64,000 nt of DNA from Angiostrongylus vasorum. Its lineage: Eukaryota > Nematoda > Chromadorea > Rhabditida > Metastrongylidae. Of this stretch, positions 1 through 12,724 are shown one piece after another (the first letter of the stretch is position 1; every line of letters starts with the position of its first letter). The stretch covers positions 372,001-436,000 of the forward strand of contig JADANN010000465.1 of the NCBI GenBank assembly GCA_018806985.1. The letters are read 5' to 3'. The notes below the pieces were generated by a model that was given only the letters and a program-made list of their open reading frames with translations, searched no databases and was not told where the DNA came from. A program made the position numbers and the translations under genes.

Positions 1-440
1 ACCAACACACTATAAAAAAAAAGCTGACTAGGATGGGATAGTCTTCAACAAGTTGTGAATTTTTTCTAAGCTTCACTTTTAAGATCACAGGAACCCTTTA
101 ACGCGAGCTGTCTATGATAAGGTGTATACTCCATATATGGTGCATATAAGGGTCACTGTATTAAAGAATAGCTCTAAAGGATAGTTTATTTATCAGCAAA
201 AAGAAGAAGTATCGCCGTTCCAAAGAAAAAATCGCAGATGATATCAAAACAAACACTGTCAATTTGCGTTTCAGTAAATCCACAGTAGATAATTCCCTTT
301 AGGAGTCTTTTATCACCATTACATATAACATACTTAAACCTTAAACATCGCTCCCACTTTCCGCTATCAATTCAGCTTTCGGAATAGGGTCCCATTGGAA
401 GCAAACCAGTTTTGATGTTTGCTACAAACAATAAGTCATG
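1..440. other. No gene or recognisable element
   Basis: AT-rich sequence; no ORF of interest and no match to the families in this window. Confidence 0.5.
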
Positions 441-560
441 AGGGATAAAAAGCGTTCGGCTCTAGTCAAGTTCCTTTGGGTTAGATCATGCATTCGACTC
501 CATTCGCAGCATTTAACGGTGATTAGATCTATATGAGCTTACACAATGCGTCTCTTGATG
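441..560 (-). mobile_element. Family A SINE, highly decayed 3' part
   Basis: GGATAAAAAGCGTTCGGCTC, ATGCATTCGACTCCATT and GTGATTAGAT follow the order of the family A 3' end in reverse. Confidence 0.45.
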
Positions 561-1705
561 TATAAAGTGAATGCTTTCATGGTCTTAGATAAGAGTAGCA
601 TCACTCTTCAAAACTTGGAATGATAGGGGGACTTAACGACAAGATGTGTTGCAAAATAGCTCTAACCACTGCACTGGAAACGCCCAGCGTGTTTGCTATA
701 GAAGATAATGCCCATTCACTTTAGTACTCATTTGTTCATTAAAGAAATAGGACAGGATCTAAGTGTGAAAACATCTGGGAAACTACTTTCGAAAGCCATT
801 TTCTCCTTCTTTGAGTGGTTTCTACAAGGAAAGCCAGTGCTATGAATACCTACTTTGTTCATAACGTTATTAGAGCTAACAATAATTCCTGTCCTTTTCT
901 GTCCAACATTGACAAGATATTATCAGCAGCAGGGCTCGATGCATGCGGTGGATAATAAGGAAAGTAGAATTATACGCTTACTAGAGCCAAACGTCACCTT
1001 CTATCTATTTTTGCATAAATTAAGTCGCGCAGCTCTCTCCGTTTAAACGAATCTACTACACAGTTGTTTTTTTCATTACCAGGGTTAAGAGAAGAATTGA
1101 TAGGCTTTCAAGAGGTATATCCGAACAGCAATCGGTGCCATTTCCTTATTCTTTAACTAAGGACTGTGCTATCGAGAACGTAATCATTGGTTTAACAGAT
1201 TAAGAAACGTACTATTTGTTAACTCAAGGTTTTTTCAGACTTTGAGCAGATCGAGGAACCCCTTCTAGACCGACGTTTAAATGAAGGGAGAATGAATTGG
1301 TTTTATAGAAAGGGAAGAAGAACCTCTGAAATGGAAATGGAGCATTGAAGTAGGAAAAAAGTCTATTAAATATTCAGTCGAGACGAAAGTTGCCGTCCTC
1401 AACGGGAAGAAACATAACCGTACTTTGCAATGAAACGATTTGTACCCTCATTGCAATAGCACTGGACTTCCTGTCTATCAATCTGGCGTCGCTCTATTTG
1501 TAAAGTTGCCTCCGAAGCTTACTGAAAACTTGTGATACAGCGAATAGTAATCAGTTGGACCTCAGCTGTGCTTTGAACCCGAGTTTACCGGTTACAAGGG
1601 CTCACGTATTACCCATTGTACCTTCGAGGGCCCTGCTTTGTCTTTCTTGAATCCACTTCTTTACTCTAACGGTGCTAAAAGCAATCAGCCGTCAACGGGA
1701 AATGA
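561..1705. other. No gene recognised
   Basis: The only ORF over 60 codons (855-1046, +) has no domain or codon signal; nothing repetitive was noticed. Confidence 0.5.
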
Positions 1706-1805
1706 AAGAAAATAAAATGCAAAAGCGAAAAAAAAATAAAGACAAATAAATAAATAAAAAAAGAAAATTAATTTGGATAATAAAATAGATAAAATAAAAT
1801 ATATG
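1706..1805. repeat. A-rich low-complexity tract
   Basis: Runs of AAATAAA/AAATAAAATA next to a family C arm; possibly an eroded retroposon tail. Confidence 0.6.
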
Positions 1806-1814
1806 ATTGAGAGG

Positions 1815-1945
1815 AAGGCAAAGCAAAGGCCTCGGTTGGTGCGGCGGATAACACGTGAGCCACCGCAAAGGGTAGTCGCGTGTTCGCAATCCATCTGAGG
1901 TTCCGAAATTTGCTCATATCTCAGCATCCATGTGTTACAAGCATT
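1815..1945 (-). mobile_element. Family C arm, old copy
   Basis: Minus strand GATGCTGAGATATGAGCAAA, TTTCGGAACCTCAG and GGTGGCTCACGTGTTAT follow the family C arm. An A-rich tract adjoins it (1706-1805). Confidence 0.5.
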
Positions 1946-2251
1946 GTTATTTTCAAGAAAACAAGCATAATTCAATTATTCCATTGGTGTACGAGATATA
2001 TGAACGGCAGATGGAAAATTCTATGAACAACTTGTTAGTCGCTCGTGAATAAGCAGTTGTGCGAAAAATACCCGAAAACATGCTTCTATTCACACATCCA
2101 TTCCAAATTACTTGATTTAATGTAAGTAACTAAGATCAGGCTAGTCGGGAGTATAATGAAATCGATGGAGATGCATTGCAGTTGTTAAGCATAATAGGTT
2201 TCCCTCGAGACATTCATGAAAAAAATTCCGCTTACCCAAAAATCAGTCTTA

Positions 2252-2352
2252 AGTTCGATCCTCGTCTTGGGCATCCCAAGCCTACCACCCATTCGGGATC
2301 AGCAAATTGGCACCTGGCATAATTGGTACGGTAAAAACCACCGAGATGATAC
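2252..2352 (+). mobile_element. Family A SINE fragment (B box and body)
   Basis: GTTCGATCCTCG resembles the B box; CATCCCAAGCCTACCACCC and GATCAGCAAATTGGCACC follow the family body. Both ends are lost. Confidence 0.45.
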
Positions 2353-2498
2353 ATTATTTGAGCGGTGTCGTGTCACTATGAAAAATTGATATGACTTCAG
2401 TGATTATTCCAATGTTTGATGAAGGCTGACATATAGTGAACGCATTACACTTCATCGCTTTGCACTTTCTTCCTCATTTTTAAGTAGAAACACAATGT

Positions 2499-2858
2499 CA
2501 TTCCAACGGTTTACCACCTCATTGTGGCTGACAGGTCTTCGTAGGCGTCGGGCTGCGATGTACAGCGGGAGAATTCATCCCATGGAAGGGCTTCCCAAGT
2601 TGAGAAGGAGACCTGTGTTTCCATCAGAAAGCCCAGCTAAGAGCAAGCTAATACCACGATTCACTATCGCCCTGGTATCAAAGTCGCATGGTGGCAAATC
2701 TCCCTCTGATCCACAAAGGCTGCGACTGCCTGTCGTGGTGACGACCTGGCGCAGACTTTGGCCAGGCTGCCCTTGGGATCCCAGGGAACCACAATGGCTT
2801 AACCAACAAATCTCCGAAAAATGGTGATTATGCTGGGCCATCCAAGTATTCAAGTAAG
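2499..2858 (+). mobile_element. Family B retroposon with 18-bp TSD
   Basis: TAAGTAGAAACACAATGT at 2481-2498 and TAAGTAGAAACACTATGT at 2859-2876 (one mismatch). Family B starts near CCTCCCAACG/TTTACCACCTCATCGTGG and ends in an AAGTATCAAGTAAGTAAG-type tail. Its middle (GCAGACTTTGGCCAGGCTG, CAGCAAATCTCCGAAAAATG) is shared by six copies. No coding capacity was found; short ORFs across it are frame shadows. Target duplications and a simple tail indicate retroposition. Confidence 0.83.
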
Positions 2859-3317
2859 TAAGTAGAAACACTATGTTACATGTATAATACAGTTTCGTCG
2901 TAGTAGAAAAAAATTACAGCGTGAGCGCCTAACTTTGGCAAACGTGCTGCTTATTGAAGTTTCAATCTCGACTTCATCCAGATGTAGAGCTGCTTTCCAC
3001 AAAGACTGAATACGCCCTAATCAACAGAATTCTATTCAGAATCGTTCTGATTTCATTTAAAACCACAAAATCTTTTTAAATTTAGCCAGATTGATTATAA
3101 ATGACAGTTTGGCGAATACAATCCCGAAATTATGTCATCGCCAATTGGCTCTCGGAAAGATTGAAAAGTGGTGGTCCGATAAATTAGATCCCTTAAAAAA
3201 ACGTTTGTTTCGTTTTAGACTGGCTCACTCATTGATTAGTGGAGAAGCAAAGGCATACCAGGCGTAAATATCATCAACAGGTTTTTTTCTTTCGTGAATT
3301 CAAACCCGTCCTAACAC

Positions 3318-3690
3318 TTTACCACCTCATCGTGGCTGGGAGGTGTTCCTAGGTGTCCGACTGCGATGTATAGCGGGCGGATTAGTCCCCGCGGCAGGGT
3401 CTCCCAAGCTGAGAAGGAGTCCGGCGTTTCCATCAGGAAGCCTAGCTAAGAGTAAACAGGATCCACCACCGTCTTGGTATCAAAGTCGCTTGTTGGCAAA
3501 TCTTCCTTTGATCCACAAGGGATGCGAGTGCCCGTGGTGATGAAGACCTGGGGCAGACTTTGGCCAGGCTGACCTCGGGATTCGAGGGAGCCAGCAATGG
3601 CTTAACCAGCAAATCTCCGATAAATGGTGATTATGCTGGGGCCCGCACAACCATTGAGGACGGGCCGTTTAGGTTCAAGTTCAAGAATTC
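3318..3690 (+). mobile_element. Family B retroposon
   Basis: From TTTACCACCTCATCGTGG to GGGCCGTTTAGGTTCAAG. The AAGT tail is short. A family A copy follows 65 bp downstream. Confidence 0.8.
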
Positions 3691-3754
3691 AAACCAATTT
3701 AAAAAATGTATTCGAATACCTGGCACAAACGTTTTTTTAAGGGAACTAATTTAT

Positions 3755-4038
3755 GGGGCGCGTGTGGCACAGTGGTCGAAGACGTCCTGCAACACGTACA
3801 TGGAATCGATCTCCGCGCCCACGGCCCACCATGCCCTCCATCGCTCTGTGGTCGGCAAATTGGTACTATACTTGTCTGGGAGGATAGTAGCACTGGTTCG
3901 ATACATCGGTAGGCCACCGCGAGTCACTGTAAAGACCAGATATGCATTCAATCACCTCCAAACGATGCTTAATGAAGTCGAATGGCATCCCTGAGGGACT
4001 GATCAACGCCGAGGGCTTTATCCCTTTATCCTTTATCC
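3755..4038 (+). mobile_element. Family A SINE, full length
   Basis: A box TGGCACAGTGGT (from 3765), B box GGAATCGATCTCC, full body, and tail CTTTATCCCTTTATCC. Family A is defined by comparing about 28 copies in this window: RNA polymerase III promoter boxes about 40 bp apart, as in tRNA genes, and a 3' tail of TTTATCC units. It lacks coding capacity, so it needs reverse transcriptase from elsewhere. Confidence 0.85.
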
Positions 4039-4467
4039 AAATATTTGCTTATTAATCGACACTAGTCGGGTTCAAGTGACATTCAACGAATGATGATTGA
4101 CCCGATTTCTCATTAAAACTTCTGGATTTGAGGGAATGACTCAGCCATTCAGTCAAAATCCAAATTCAGGTCAACAGCGATCTATTCAATATACTTACTT
4201 GCTCCAGTACTTGAATGATCTGCTTTCATAAATCACAAAAAATTATTTGACTCTAAAAACAATTTTCAACTTCCACCTCACATCCACGACTAGCTTAGGA
4301 GATCCGCTGAGGAGTTGGACATCGCTCGCTGTCCGCATACAAAGTTGTTCGACATCCAGATATATCCCTCCTCTTCAACGATGAGGATGGAAGGCTTTGG
4401 AGAAGTTCCGTACCGAAATAAATGTTTTACAAAAAATTAGGAAGAATGGAAGGATGATAGTGTAGTG

Positions 4468-4750
4468 GATAAAAGAATAAAAGGAATAAAGCTCTCGACG
4501 TTCATCATCCTATGAATTATTCGGCTATCGCATTCGACTCCAATAAGAATCGTTAGAGGTGAGTGAATGCGTATCTGGCCTTTACAGCGGTGGCCTACTG
4601 GATGTATCGAGCCAGTGCTATTATCCTCCCAGACAAGTCTAGTACCAATTTCCTGAACCCGGAATGATGGAGAGCTTGGTGGGTATGGGGCGTGGGAATC
4701 GATTTCACGTGCATTGCAGGCGCCTCCGACCACTGTGCCACAGCCCCCCC
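4468..4750 (-). mobile_element. Family A SINE, full length
   Basis: Tail GGATAAAAGAATAAAAGG at the left, B box complement near 4695 (GGGAATCGATTTCAC), A box complement CCACTGTGCCAC at the right end. Confidence 0.83.
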
Positions 4751-6045
4751 TAAGATTAGATTATATCTTAGTAAACCTATAGAAGTTTTTTTTTGCACTG
4801 TAGAGCTTTTTAGGAAACTCTAAATGGACAATTAGTGCAAACGCACAACTGATTTTGAATCGAGACCTAATCAAAACCTGCTTATCTTTTTTTCTCTATT
4901 TGTTTCACTTACGATGAAAACTTAAAATTCATAGTGGAAACAAACGCATGGAAAAGGGATGATGGAGTGGGCAAAAATTAATGAAAGTGTTGAAAAACTG
5001 TATAATTACAGTTTAGTCACTCTTTACCTACTGCTTATTCTTCTTCCGTAGCAAGGTATAGCACAATTTGCTGAATTCTTACTAGAGCGACACTAAAGAA
5101 AACCACTTATCGCTATAAAGATCAAACGAATGGCTTGCAGCAAATACCATGTGATACTAATAGGTTCATAGTACCCTGTGAAGGTGGTTCCTTTGAAATC
5201 AGAACCACGTATACAGCTGAACCTTTAAACTTTCCCATGTAATTAAACCTGACTTCTACTTCGTTGGAGTGCTTGAGAAAAAAACCCTTAAGAAATCTAA
5301 GCCTAGAATGCAAATCTAAAATCTAAATAAAATGTACACGCCATCACGGCGCCAACACCACTGTTGGGTGCATGTACGTTAGAAAATTATGCAGAATCTG
5401 TGACTTCACATCCTAGAGACTCACTTTAGCATGTTTGCTTTTTCGTTCTCTGAATGGTAGAGTATTTATTTGTATGGAAAGTGGTATCGAAGAGAATAAC
5501 TGAATTGATGTCGTTCCACTCGACAGAAACACGATTTGAAAAATCTAGCAACGGAAACAGTATGAATATGAATATGAAAGCAAATGAGCGCATGTGGAGA
5601 AGAATGGAGTTGTTTCTTTCACAATTTGTTTCTGAAACTCCTAAACGCTTATGAAAGGAAGACGCCAGGAGTGATAGTGGTCTTTGATGAGGAAACTTCT
5701 TCGATAAATAAACTGAAATGGTCAAATTGATGACTGATAATGCGATACTCCCGAGTGAGACTTTTAGGTACGGAAGATGGTCAGTAAAAGTAGAAAAAGA
5801 TAAGGAACGATTTTTCTAGACATAAAGAAATAAGAGGATAATCAAAGTCGTCAGATCTAAGGAAGGACAGAAGCAAGCAGGCTGCCCGGTTTAACACAAT
5901 AGAATTAGGATGTCTAAAAGAGAATTCTCAATGGATACAGCCTTGAATACTAGAAGGATTGGTAACGACGACTACATTACTTACTAAGAAAACACCAAAA
6001 TAGCTGTCTCAGTAGTAACAGTCAAAAGTGCAAACGAAGGATAAA
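4751..6045. other. No gene recognised
   Basis: Overlapping ORFs at 5426-5725 on both strands have no conserved motif; there is a small ATGAATATG repetition near 5563. Confidence 0.5.
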
Positions 6046-6310
6046 ACATTTGGTGTTGACCAATCCTTGAAGGACCTGCTATTCATTGCATTCGATCTCC
6101 ATTCATACATCATAGAAATCGTTGAATGTATATCTCGCCCAAACAGTGGCCTCTGGAAACCTAGCGAGTCAATGTTTCTATCCTAACAGACAACAATAAT
6201 ATTGATGCCATTTTGCAGAGTCATGAGGAACGAGAAGCTTGGCTATCGTGAGGCGCGAGGGTCAAACCAACGTCTCGTGTGTATAATAGTGCACCTCTTA
6301 CAAATGCGTT
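6046..6310 (-). mobile_element. Family A SINE, old copy
   Basis: GGTGTTGACCAATCC, GCATTCGATCTCCATT, GTTGAATGTATATCTCGCC and a worn promoter end (GGCGCGAGGGTCAAACC) keep the family order with many substitutions. Confidence 0.6.
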
Positions 6311-6709
6311 TGTTACGCACCTCTTTGCTTAGCGAACGAGAATACAATGCAGAAAAAAAAGTGTATTTCTATGTAGAAATTGTTGATGTTGGTACTAATG
6401 AATTCTCACATTTGTAGAAATGCGTGGTGACTTGGCTCGCTGATGGGTTTAGATGATTAGAACGTCATTTTTCCTCTCGATATCTTCACAAAACGGCTTT
6501 CTATTATTCCTAGTCCTTTTCCCTGCTGGTATAAAATATCGACTTTTCAATTAAAATCGTATCAATCAACCAGTTTTACTCCTCGCATTATTTTGTAGCT
6601 ATTTTTTCCGTAATTATCCCCAAATGTTATGCACTGATTTGTATAAGATTTCTTCACTGTGCCCACGCCACAAACAAAACTTTTTGTTTGCACAGGCTAA
6701 TCAAGCTTG

Positions 6710-6890
6710 CAGACGTGTGCATTGCAGTGGGTAGAAGTGTAATGCAATGCAAAAGTTGGATCGTTGGTTCAACCTATTTGCCAGTCCTATAGGGTTAAAA
6801 AAATTGGTACCAGACTTGTATAAGAGGATAGGAATACTGATTATTCAATACCTTCAAAGATGCTTGAAGAAGCCAATTGCATGTATTTTC
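6710..6890 (+). mobile_element. Family A SINE, old 3'-truncated copy
   Basis: GTGTGCATTGCAGTGGG resembles the A box region; AAATTGGTACCAGACTTGTA and GAGGATAGGAATACTG match the body. The tail is missing. Confidence 0.5.
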
Positions 6891-7617
6891 AAGTATCGAC
6901 AAGAGAAAAATCAGCACCAAACTTTTCACCTTCTATCTTTTTATTCTTCTTATGAAAAGCAAGCATGGAAAAGTTGAAGAAATAAGACATTTGACTGAAG
7001 TTTTTCGAGGAGCAAAGTGGAGCCCTCATAAGCGAGTCGATGGATGGCGCATTCACAAGGAAAAGCAGAAGAGCCTTTATCAACGCTTCTCACCATTGAA
7101 CCACTACATAGATTAATTAGAGAGTAGCTAAACAAGGAAACTTTTAAAAACGAGGAAGCGTATCCTCTTTCCGCATTATTTACACTTCAGGAGTCGTCTG
7201 CGGATGGGTTTGAACGGGGTTCGGTTCAGCACCTGTGCTCTATTAGAGGTGTTCATTAATATTTTAACATGGACAGCCCAGAATTCGCTAATTATATGGT
7301 GTGAGAACTTTAGAGACGGAAATATTTGAAGAGAAAGGTTACTCTTTTCCAGGAGTTAAAAGGCTATTATGGTTATGCGGACTCTTCTATGGATTCTGAC
7401 TTAATTTGCGTAAATCAATGGGTCTTGGGAAGTGAATGCGTCAGCAGGAACAGCGCGATACCATCGAGGGTTAATCGAGTGCTTCCTCCATTAACGTCTT
7501 TTTTGGTTGGGAATAAACAAAAAATCAAGATGTGTGGAAATTATCGTTCAAGATACGTGCCCCAAAGAATCATTCTATTCGTACTTGCCGTGTTAGAAAT
7601 AAGTTACTAATGTATTC
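6891..7617. other. No gene recognised
   Basis: Four overlapping ORFs of 60-94 codons in different frames; none looks like protein sequence with conserved features. Confidence 0.45.
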
Positions 7618-7702
7618 CTCAGCAGTTTACCACTTCATCATTTCCGAGTAGTGACGTCTCTGGGTGTCGAACCGTGATATACAGCATACATTTCATCGCC
7701 AT
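7618..7702 (+). mobile_element. Family B 5' fragment
   Basis: GTTTACCACTTCATCATTTC and CTGGGTGTCGAACCGTGATA match the first 85 bp of family B. Confidence 0.6.
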
Positions 7703-7769
7703 AGTAAGTTCGGAGGATGTTTAACATTTCGATAAGAAAATCTAACAAAAGAGGAATCTATGGGACACA

Positions 7770-8055
7770 GGGACGCGTGTCGCGCAGTGGTTGGAGGCGC
7801 CACTGCGACACGCACTTGGAATCGATTCCCGCGCCTCTGGCCCACTAAGTCTGCCATCCCTCCAGGATCGGCAAGTTGGTACCAGACTTGTCTGGAAGGG
7901 TAGCAGCACTGGCTCAATACATCGGAAGGCCACCGCGAATCATTGTGAAGGCCAAATATGCATTCAATCACCTCCAACGATTCTTAATGAATTCTAATGT
8001 ATGACGCATTCCTCAGGGAGTGATCAACGCCGAGAGCTTTATCCTTTATCCTTTT
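7770..8055 (+). mobile_element. Family A SINE, full length with 11-bp TSD
   Basis: Direct repeats TATGGGACACA at 7759-7769 and 8056-8066 flank the element. A box TCGCGCAGTGGT at 7780, B box GGAATCGATTCCC at 7818-7830, tail CTTTATCCTTTATCC. The palindromic B box GGAATCGATTCC is peculiar to the family. Confidence 0.92.
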
Positions 8056-8090
8056 TATGGGACACAAAGACCACAGAGTTTTCACTGCTA

Positions 8091-8466
8091 CTTAGATGCT
8101 TGGATACTGCTTGGATGGCCCGTCTTAATTAGTTGTGCGGGCCCCAGCATAATTTCCACTTTTTGAGAAATGAAATCGGCTACTTTAGCCACTGTGGTTC
8201 CCTGGAGCCCCGAGGTCAGCCTAGCCAAAGTCTGCGCAGGTCGTCACCAACCCAGGCAGTCGCCGCCCTTGTGGGTCAGAGAGGGATTTGCCAGTACACG
8301 ATTAGTTTCATACCAGGGCGGTGGTGGATCGTGGTATTCGTTCACCCTTGGCTGGGCTTCCTGATGGAAACGCCGGACTTCTCATCTTGGGAGATCATGC
8401 CGAGGGATGAATCCTTCCGCTGGACTTCACAGCTCGCCTCCCAGCCACGATGAGGCGGTCAGCCGT
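8091..8466 (-). mobile_element. Family B retroposon
   Basis: Tail side ACTTAGATGCTTGGATAC, then GCGGGCCCCAGCATAATTTC, ending CACGATGAGGCGGTCAGC. It lies 36 bp after a family A copy. Confidence 0.8.
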
Positions 8467-9117
8467 AGAGAGGTCTCGTTGCTACTGTTTTGTCAACAGT
8501 AGTAGAATAGACCCTTTATCAAATTTATGACGCTCTTCGTGTCCTTTGAACAGAACGGAACCCCTATTGTACAGCCGTATTGAGCGAGGGGATGAATGGA
8601 GCTTATTCGAACATAGTTGATCATTGGAAGGAGTACAGCTAGGAGGTAATAATGACACAAAAGATGACGAAAGACTTAACTCAAAGCTAAAAAATCTTGA
8701 AGAACTAGCCTTAATCTTGGTCACTTGGAATATTTCGATAACATCAGTTGAGACCTGGAATGATAATAGAAAGAAAATGAGATGCTGTGATGAGGTGTCG
8801 GTTCAAAACAGATGGTCTTTCCCACCAATATATTCAGTAAAGCAGAAAATTCGAAAGCAAGATGTTTATATTGAACATCGATGTAGTGTTTGAGGTAAGA
8901 ATGAGTAGAATTAGACGAGGAGAAAAAATGAGGCGTCAATTCGATTAACGGGTTGCACCCCTGCTAACTGATTAAGGCATGAAGAATAGCTGGCTGAAAG
9001 ACGACTGCGCAATCTGCTTCTTTTAACACCTCATTCCTTTTGAACTCTTACAGCTATGAGGCTCGTTATTATTACTGTAAATGAAGTAAAAGTACTCATT
9101 TGTCTTTAAACTCCCGC
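8467..9117. other. No gene recognised
   Basis: ORFs at 8482-8724 (-) and 8624-8893 (+) overlap antiparallel without domain signal. Confidence 0.45.
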
Positions 9118-9202
9118 CTTCTCACACCTTCTCTGTTTCTCTGTCTCTCTATCTATCAATCTATCTACCTTTCTGTTTCTGTTCATTTCTCTGTCTTTTT
9201 TT
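9118..9202. repeat. CT-rich (TCTG/TCTA) microsatellite-like tract
   Basis: Imperfect TCTG and TCTA tetranucleotides on the plus strand. ORFs here are meaningless. Confidence 0.75.
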
Positions 9203-9440
9203 GCAACAGTCTGAAAGGTCTCAAACCAGTGTTAGACGTAACGATACGTAGTGAACTTTTAGATAATAGATAATGGGATAAACAGGAGCTAAAGGCGAGA
9301 ATGTACTTTTTCTCAGACTTGGATGGATTCTGGGTTTGGACAAGGACTCAGCACGACTTATACCTTCTGTAGAAGGGAAGCTACATTCATGCACACACCT
9401 TTAGCTGCACCTGAGCGCTTCCAGATTGCATTAGCTTCGT

Positions 9441-9697
9441 GCTCTGATCAATCCCTGAGGGACGCGCTGTGCATTCGACTTCATAAGGCGTCGTTGGAGG
9501 TGATTGAATGCATATCCGCCCTTTAGAATGACTCGCGGTAGCGTACCGATGTATCGAGGCAGTGCTGCAATCCTCCCAGACAGGTCTATTATCAACTTGT
9601 TGAACCCGGAGGAATGGAAGGCTTGGTGAGCTTTGGGCGCGGAGATTGATCCCATGTGCCTTGCAAGGCGCCTCCAATCACTGCACTACATGCACCC
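9441..9697 (-). mobile_element. Family A SINE without tail
   Basis: Starts TGATCAATCCCTGAGGG; the TTTATCC tail is absent at the left. B box complement GATTGATCCC, A box region CACTGCACTACATGC worn. Confidence 0.78.
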
Positions 9698-11460
9698 TGC
9701 CATTTAGTTTTCGTAGTGGTGGTTTTCGAAGTTGGTTCCCTCTCCAAAACATGCTTAACTGCGAGCACCGAAGACTTATAAGTAGGCCAAGTAAAACGTC
9801 TGAGGATGAAGAAATTCGAAATGCTACTTTATGACAATTTTGTCGGCAGAAAATCATAATGGTACTAAGCTGACCGATGGACTGTAGTTAGAATATGACA
9901 TGCTACAAATCGGATTATGTTGCATCCTTTACACCACTATCACTGTAAGTTTAACGCCGACGATGTGTGTAGGTGCAGTTCTGGAGAACATCATTTCTGG
10001 GTTCATGAATTTGAATGAATGGGAATTTTGAGGTGCCAATAAGATCCATATTTCTTGAAGTAGTGTTGTCAGCATTAAAGGTGAAAATTTCTTAATAGAG
10101 AGTGCTAGAGTGCCACAATGAGGTTATCTACCCTCGTCGACAGGAGATCTGCCTTGGCTGATGTGACAGTTGTCTGGAAACTCTAAAAGGATAAGATTGC
10201 TTCTGCGCAAGTTAAAAAAAAGAAAAACTAAAAACTCTTAAAATCAAATCCAAAATCGTTCTAAAATCCGATTTTTGAGACCGTTAAGCCGACTTTTTGG
10301 AAGCTACAGTTATTGATGATATTTACAAGAAATACAATTAGCTCAACCGACAACTTCACGATCTGTTGACAAACACAATATTTCAAAAGGAATCCCGGGC
10401 AAAAAGCGCCCGTTCTTAGGAATGGGAGAGAAAATCGGACTCTCAGACTTATTGACTTCGAGTTGGCACAGCTCTGCAAATGTCAAAAAAAGATGTCGAT
10501 GAGAGAGAAGCTGTATTACTGCCTGAATCGGCCCTGGTGAATACGAACCTACACAATGTCACTTATTAACTCTCCAATTTGAAGAAGAAAATGGCTACTT
10601 TGCAATGTTCGGTCTAAGTAGTCGCTTTATCGGTATGTACAATTGGAATGATTCATAATCATACACCTCTATCATTGTTTCTGTACACATAGTAACACAT
10701 AGTAGTACACCATACATAGTAACGTCTACCCTTCCCTTCACACCTTTTAAGAGCGAGCAAGACATTCTTCCAATAGTTCACTCCATCAAAACCACTTCTG
10801 GTACCAAGTCCGTAAAGAATCTTGCTGCAAATAGCGACAGCAGGGCACGGCCCCTCTTGAAATCTATCATGCGTCTTCACTCATGAGCTGACATAGCGTT
10901 TTTTTCGAGTTGTTTCACAGAATTCGACTCATCTAGATATTGAACAACACAAAAAACACGCGAACGGGGGCATTACCCGTCATCGGAAAATGTCATCAAA
11001 ATATTCACACCGCCAAAAAACCATATCTGCACTGCTACCGAATCCACTTAAATGTCGTTCAAATTCCAAATGCTTTGAAATCTCATCTTCATTCACTCAT
11101 AAGATTCATCACAATTATAGCAAGACAGAAACGAAAACGAAACCGTTTGGTAATCAGATAGGACAGCATATCGACCTAAAGAGAAGAGCCCGACGAGGCT
11201 TCGTCATCTCATTAGTATTCTTCAGCGCCATTCTCGAAAACTGACATGGAATAATATACGATTAAATTACCCATGGTTAAAAGTTTGCTTGCTGACTACA
11301 CTGTTTTTTTCCGACACCAAACAATGTCAGAGCTAGCAAATACATCCTTTATTTATACAGATTTCCGTCCCCAGAAAAAAATTCTCCCACTTCCATTTCA
11401 TTGCGAATTAAGAGAGTTGAGCAAAAACGACGGAAGACTCGATTCCCTCGTTTTCGATTT
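9698..11460. other. Long stretch without gene or known element
   Basis: Several ORFs of 70-85 codons (10261-10479 -, 10659-10880 -, 10940-11244 + in two frames) without recognisable motifs. It is one of the longer repeat-free stretches. Confidence 0.45.
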
Positions 11461-11741
11461 GATAAAAAGCTTTAGAGCTCTCGGCGTTGAGCAAGCACTC
11501 AGCGATGTGCCGTGCACTCGATTTCATTAAGCATCATTTGGAAGTGATTCAATGCACACCTGGCCTTTACAATGACTCGCGGTGGTCTACCGATGTATTG
11601 ACGCTGTGCCGCTATCCTCCCAGAGAAATCTGGAACCAATTTGTCATCCCCGAAAGAATGGAGCGCATGGTGGGCCATGGACGCCTGGATCGATTCCTTG
11701 TGTGTGTGGCAGGGGCACCTCCGACCACTGCGCCGACACCC
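11461..11741 (-). mobile_element. Family A SINE
   Basis: Body from GAGCTCTCGGCGTTGA to GACCACTGCGCCGACACCC. The 3' tail is reduced to GATAAAAAGC, and the B box is altered (GATCGATTCCTT). Confidence 0.8.
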
Positions 11742-11892
11742 ACGTCCTTCGATTTGATACACTGATAGTATCTGTTACCGAACATATAGTGTAATATGTT
11801 ATGTGTACAGTTGAATGCAATTGTTAGTTTCACTTTTTATTTTTTGCCTTCTATAATTTTTATGACAAGGTATTGAGCGAAATACAACCACA

Positions 11893-12180
11893 AGATTGCT
11901 GAGAGACTTGCAAAACTCCGGACCGCAGGTGTCTGCGGTGGGGAACGAACGCGTTATTGGCCCCACTTCCCAACGGGGGAACGCGTTCACCACCACACCA
12001 TGCAGGGTCCTTCGTTTCGCCTGTCTCTCAGCTAGTTGTATCAATGAGAGACAGGCGAAACGAAAGACCCGCATGGTGTGGTGGTGAACATGTTACTCCC
12101 CGGAAAGGACAATAGCGTGTTCGTTCCCCACCGCAGACACCTACGGTAGGGAGTTTTGCAAATATCTCAGCAATCTTGCT
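11893..12180. mobile_element. Family C foldback element, near-perfect palindrome
   Basis: Left arm 11894 to about 12035 (GATTGCTGAGAGACTTGCAA, CCGGACCGCAGGTGTCTGCG, AACGCGTTCACCACCACACC) is repeated inverted to 12178, with a short centre (AGCTAGTTGTATCAAT). Arms are about 140 bp. No transposase is encoded. It would form a long hairpin as single-stranded DNA or RNA. Confidence 0.82.
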
Positions 12181-12724
12181 ATTGTTAGTGGTTTTAGCCC
12201 TGATTACTTTGTTATAGAGTTTTTATAGTTAATCTGAAATGAGCTTTATTAACCTTCAGCTCTAGGATGGTTCGTCTGTACGATTTGTTCGGACTGCAGC
12301 AATTATGTCCCACTCGTTCCTTTGTAGACAGCCTATTTTTTCTATAGAAGTGGTGTCTTAGAGTATCATTTCCTAGGTTAGTACGTAGGCTGAAAGCAAG
12401 ATGATCGCCTTAAAAGTCACATGCATCTTGTTACCTCTACCGATGATTTCACCTATGTGTGGTTAACTTTCATCTCCATATGACTAACGAATATATACTT
12501 CGCACTCGATACGTTTTTCACAGAGTCTCGAAAACAAAATATTATTCGATAGATTTATCAACGTAATCTAAGATGGAGTTCCTGCCGCTCTCTGAGCTAA
12601 CCACGCCTTCCACTTTTTTTGGATACTAGTCTAAGCCAGGAGAATAGCAACACTGACATGATATCAGTATTTATTTGCTGCCTACTATTCTTTGATGGCA
12701 GGATATTATGTCCAACATAAGCAT
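12181..12724. other. No gene recognised
   Basis: Between two family C elements; the last 60 bp (TTTATTTGCTGCCTACTATT) resembles the flank of other family C copies. Confidence 0.45.

Noticed and set aside
2495..2871. ORFs of about 100 codons on both strands
   Set aside because: They lie wholly inside a family B retroposon and recur as frame shadows in its other copies.
3560..3994. 144-codon plus ORF
   Set aside because: Runs from the end of a family B copy into a family A SINE; a chimera of two noncoding repeats.
11893..12180. CRISPR-like repeat or assembly palindrome
   Set aside because: The same hairpin occurs at several separate loci with different centres, so it is a dispersed element rather than an array or a single artefact.
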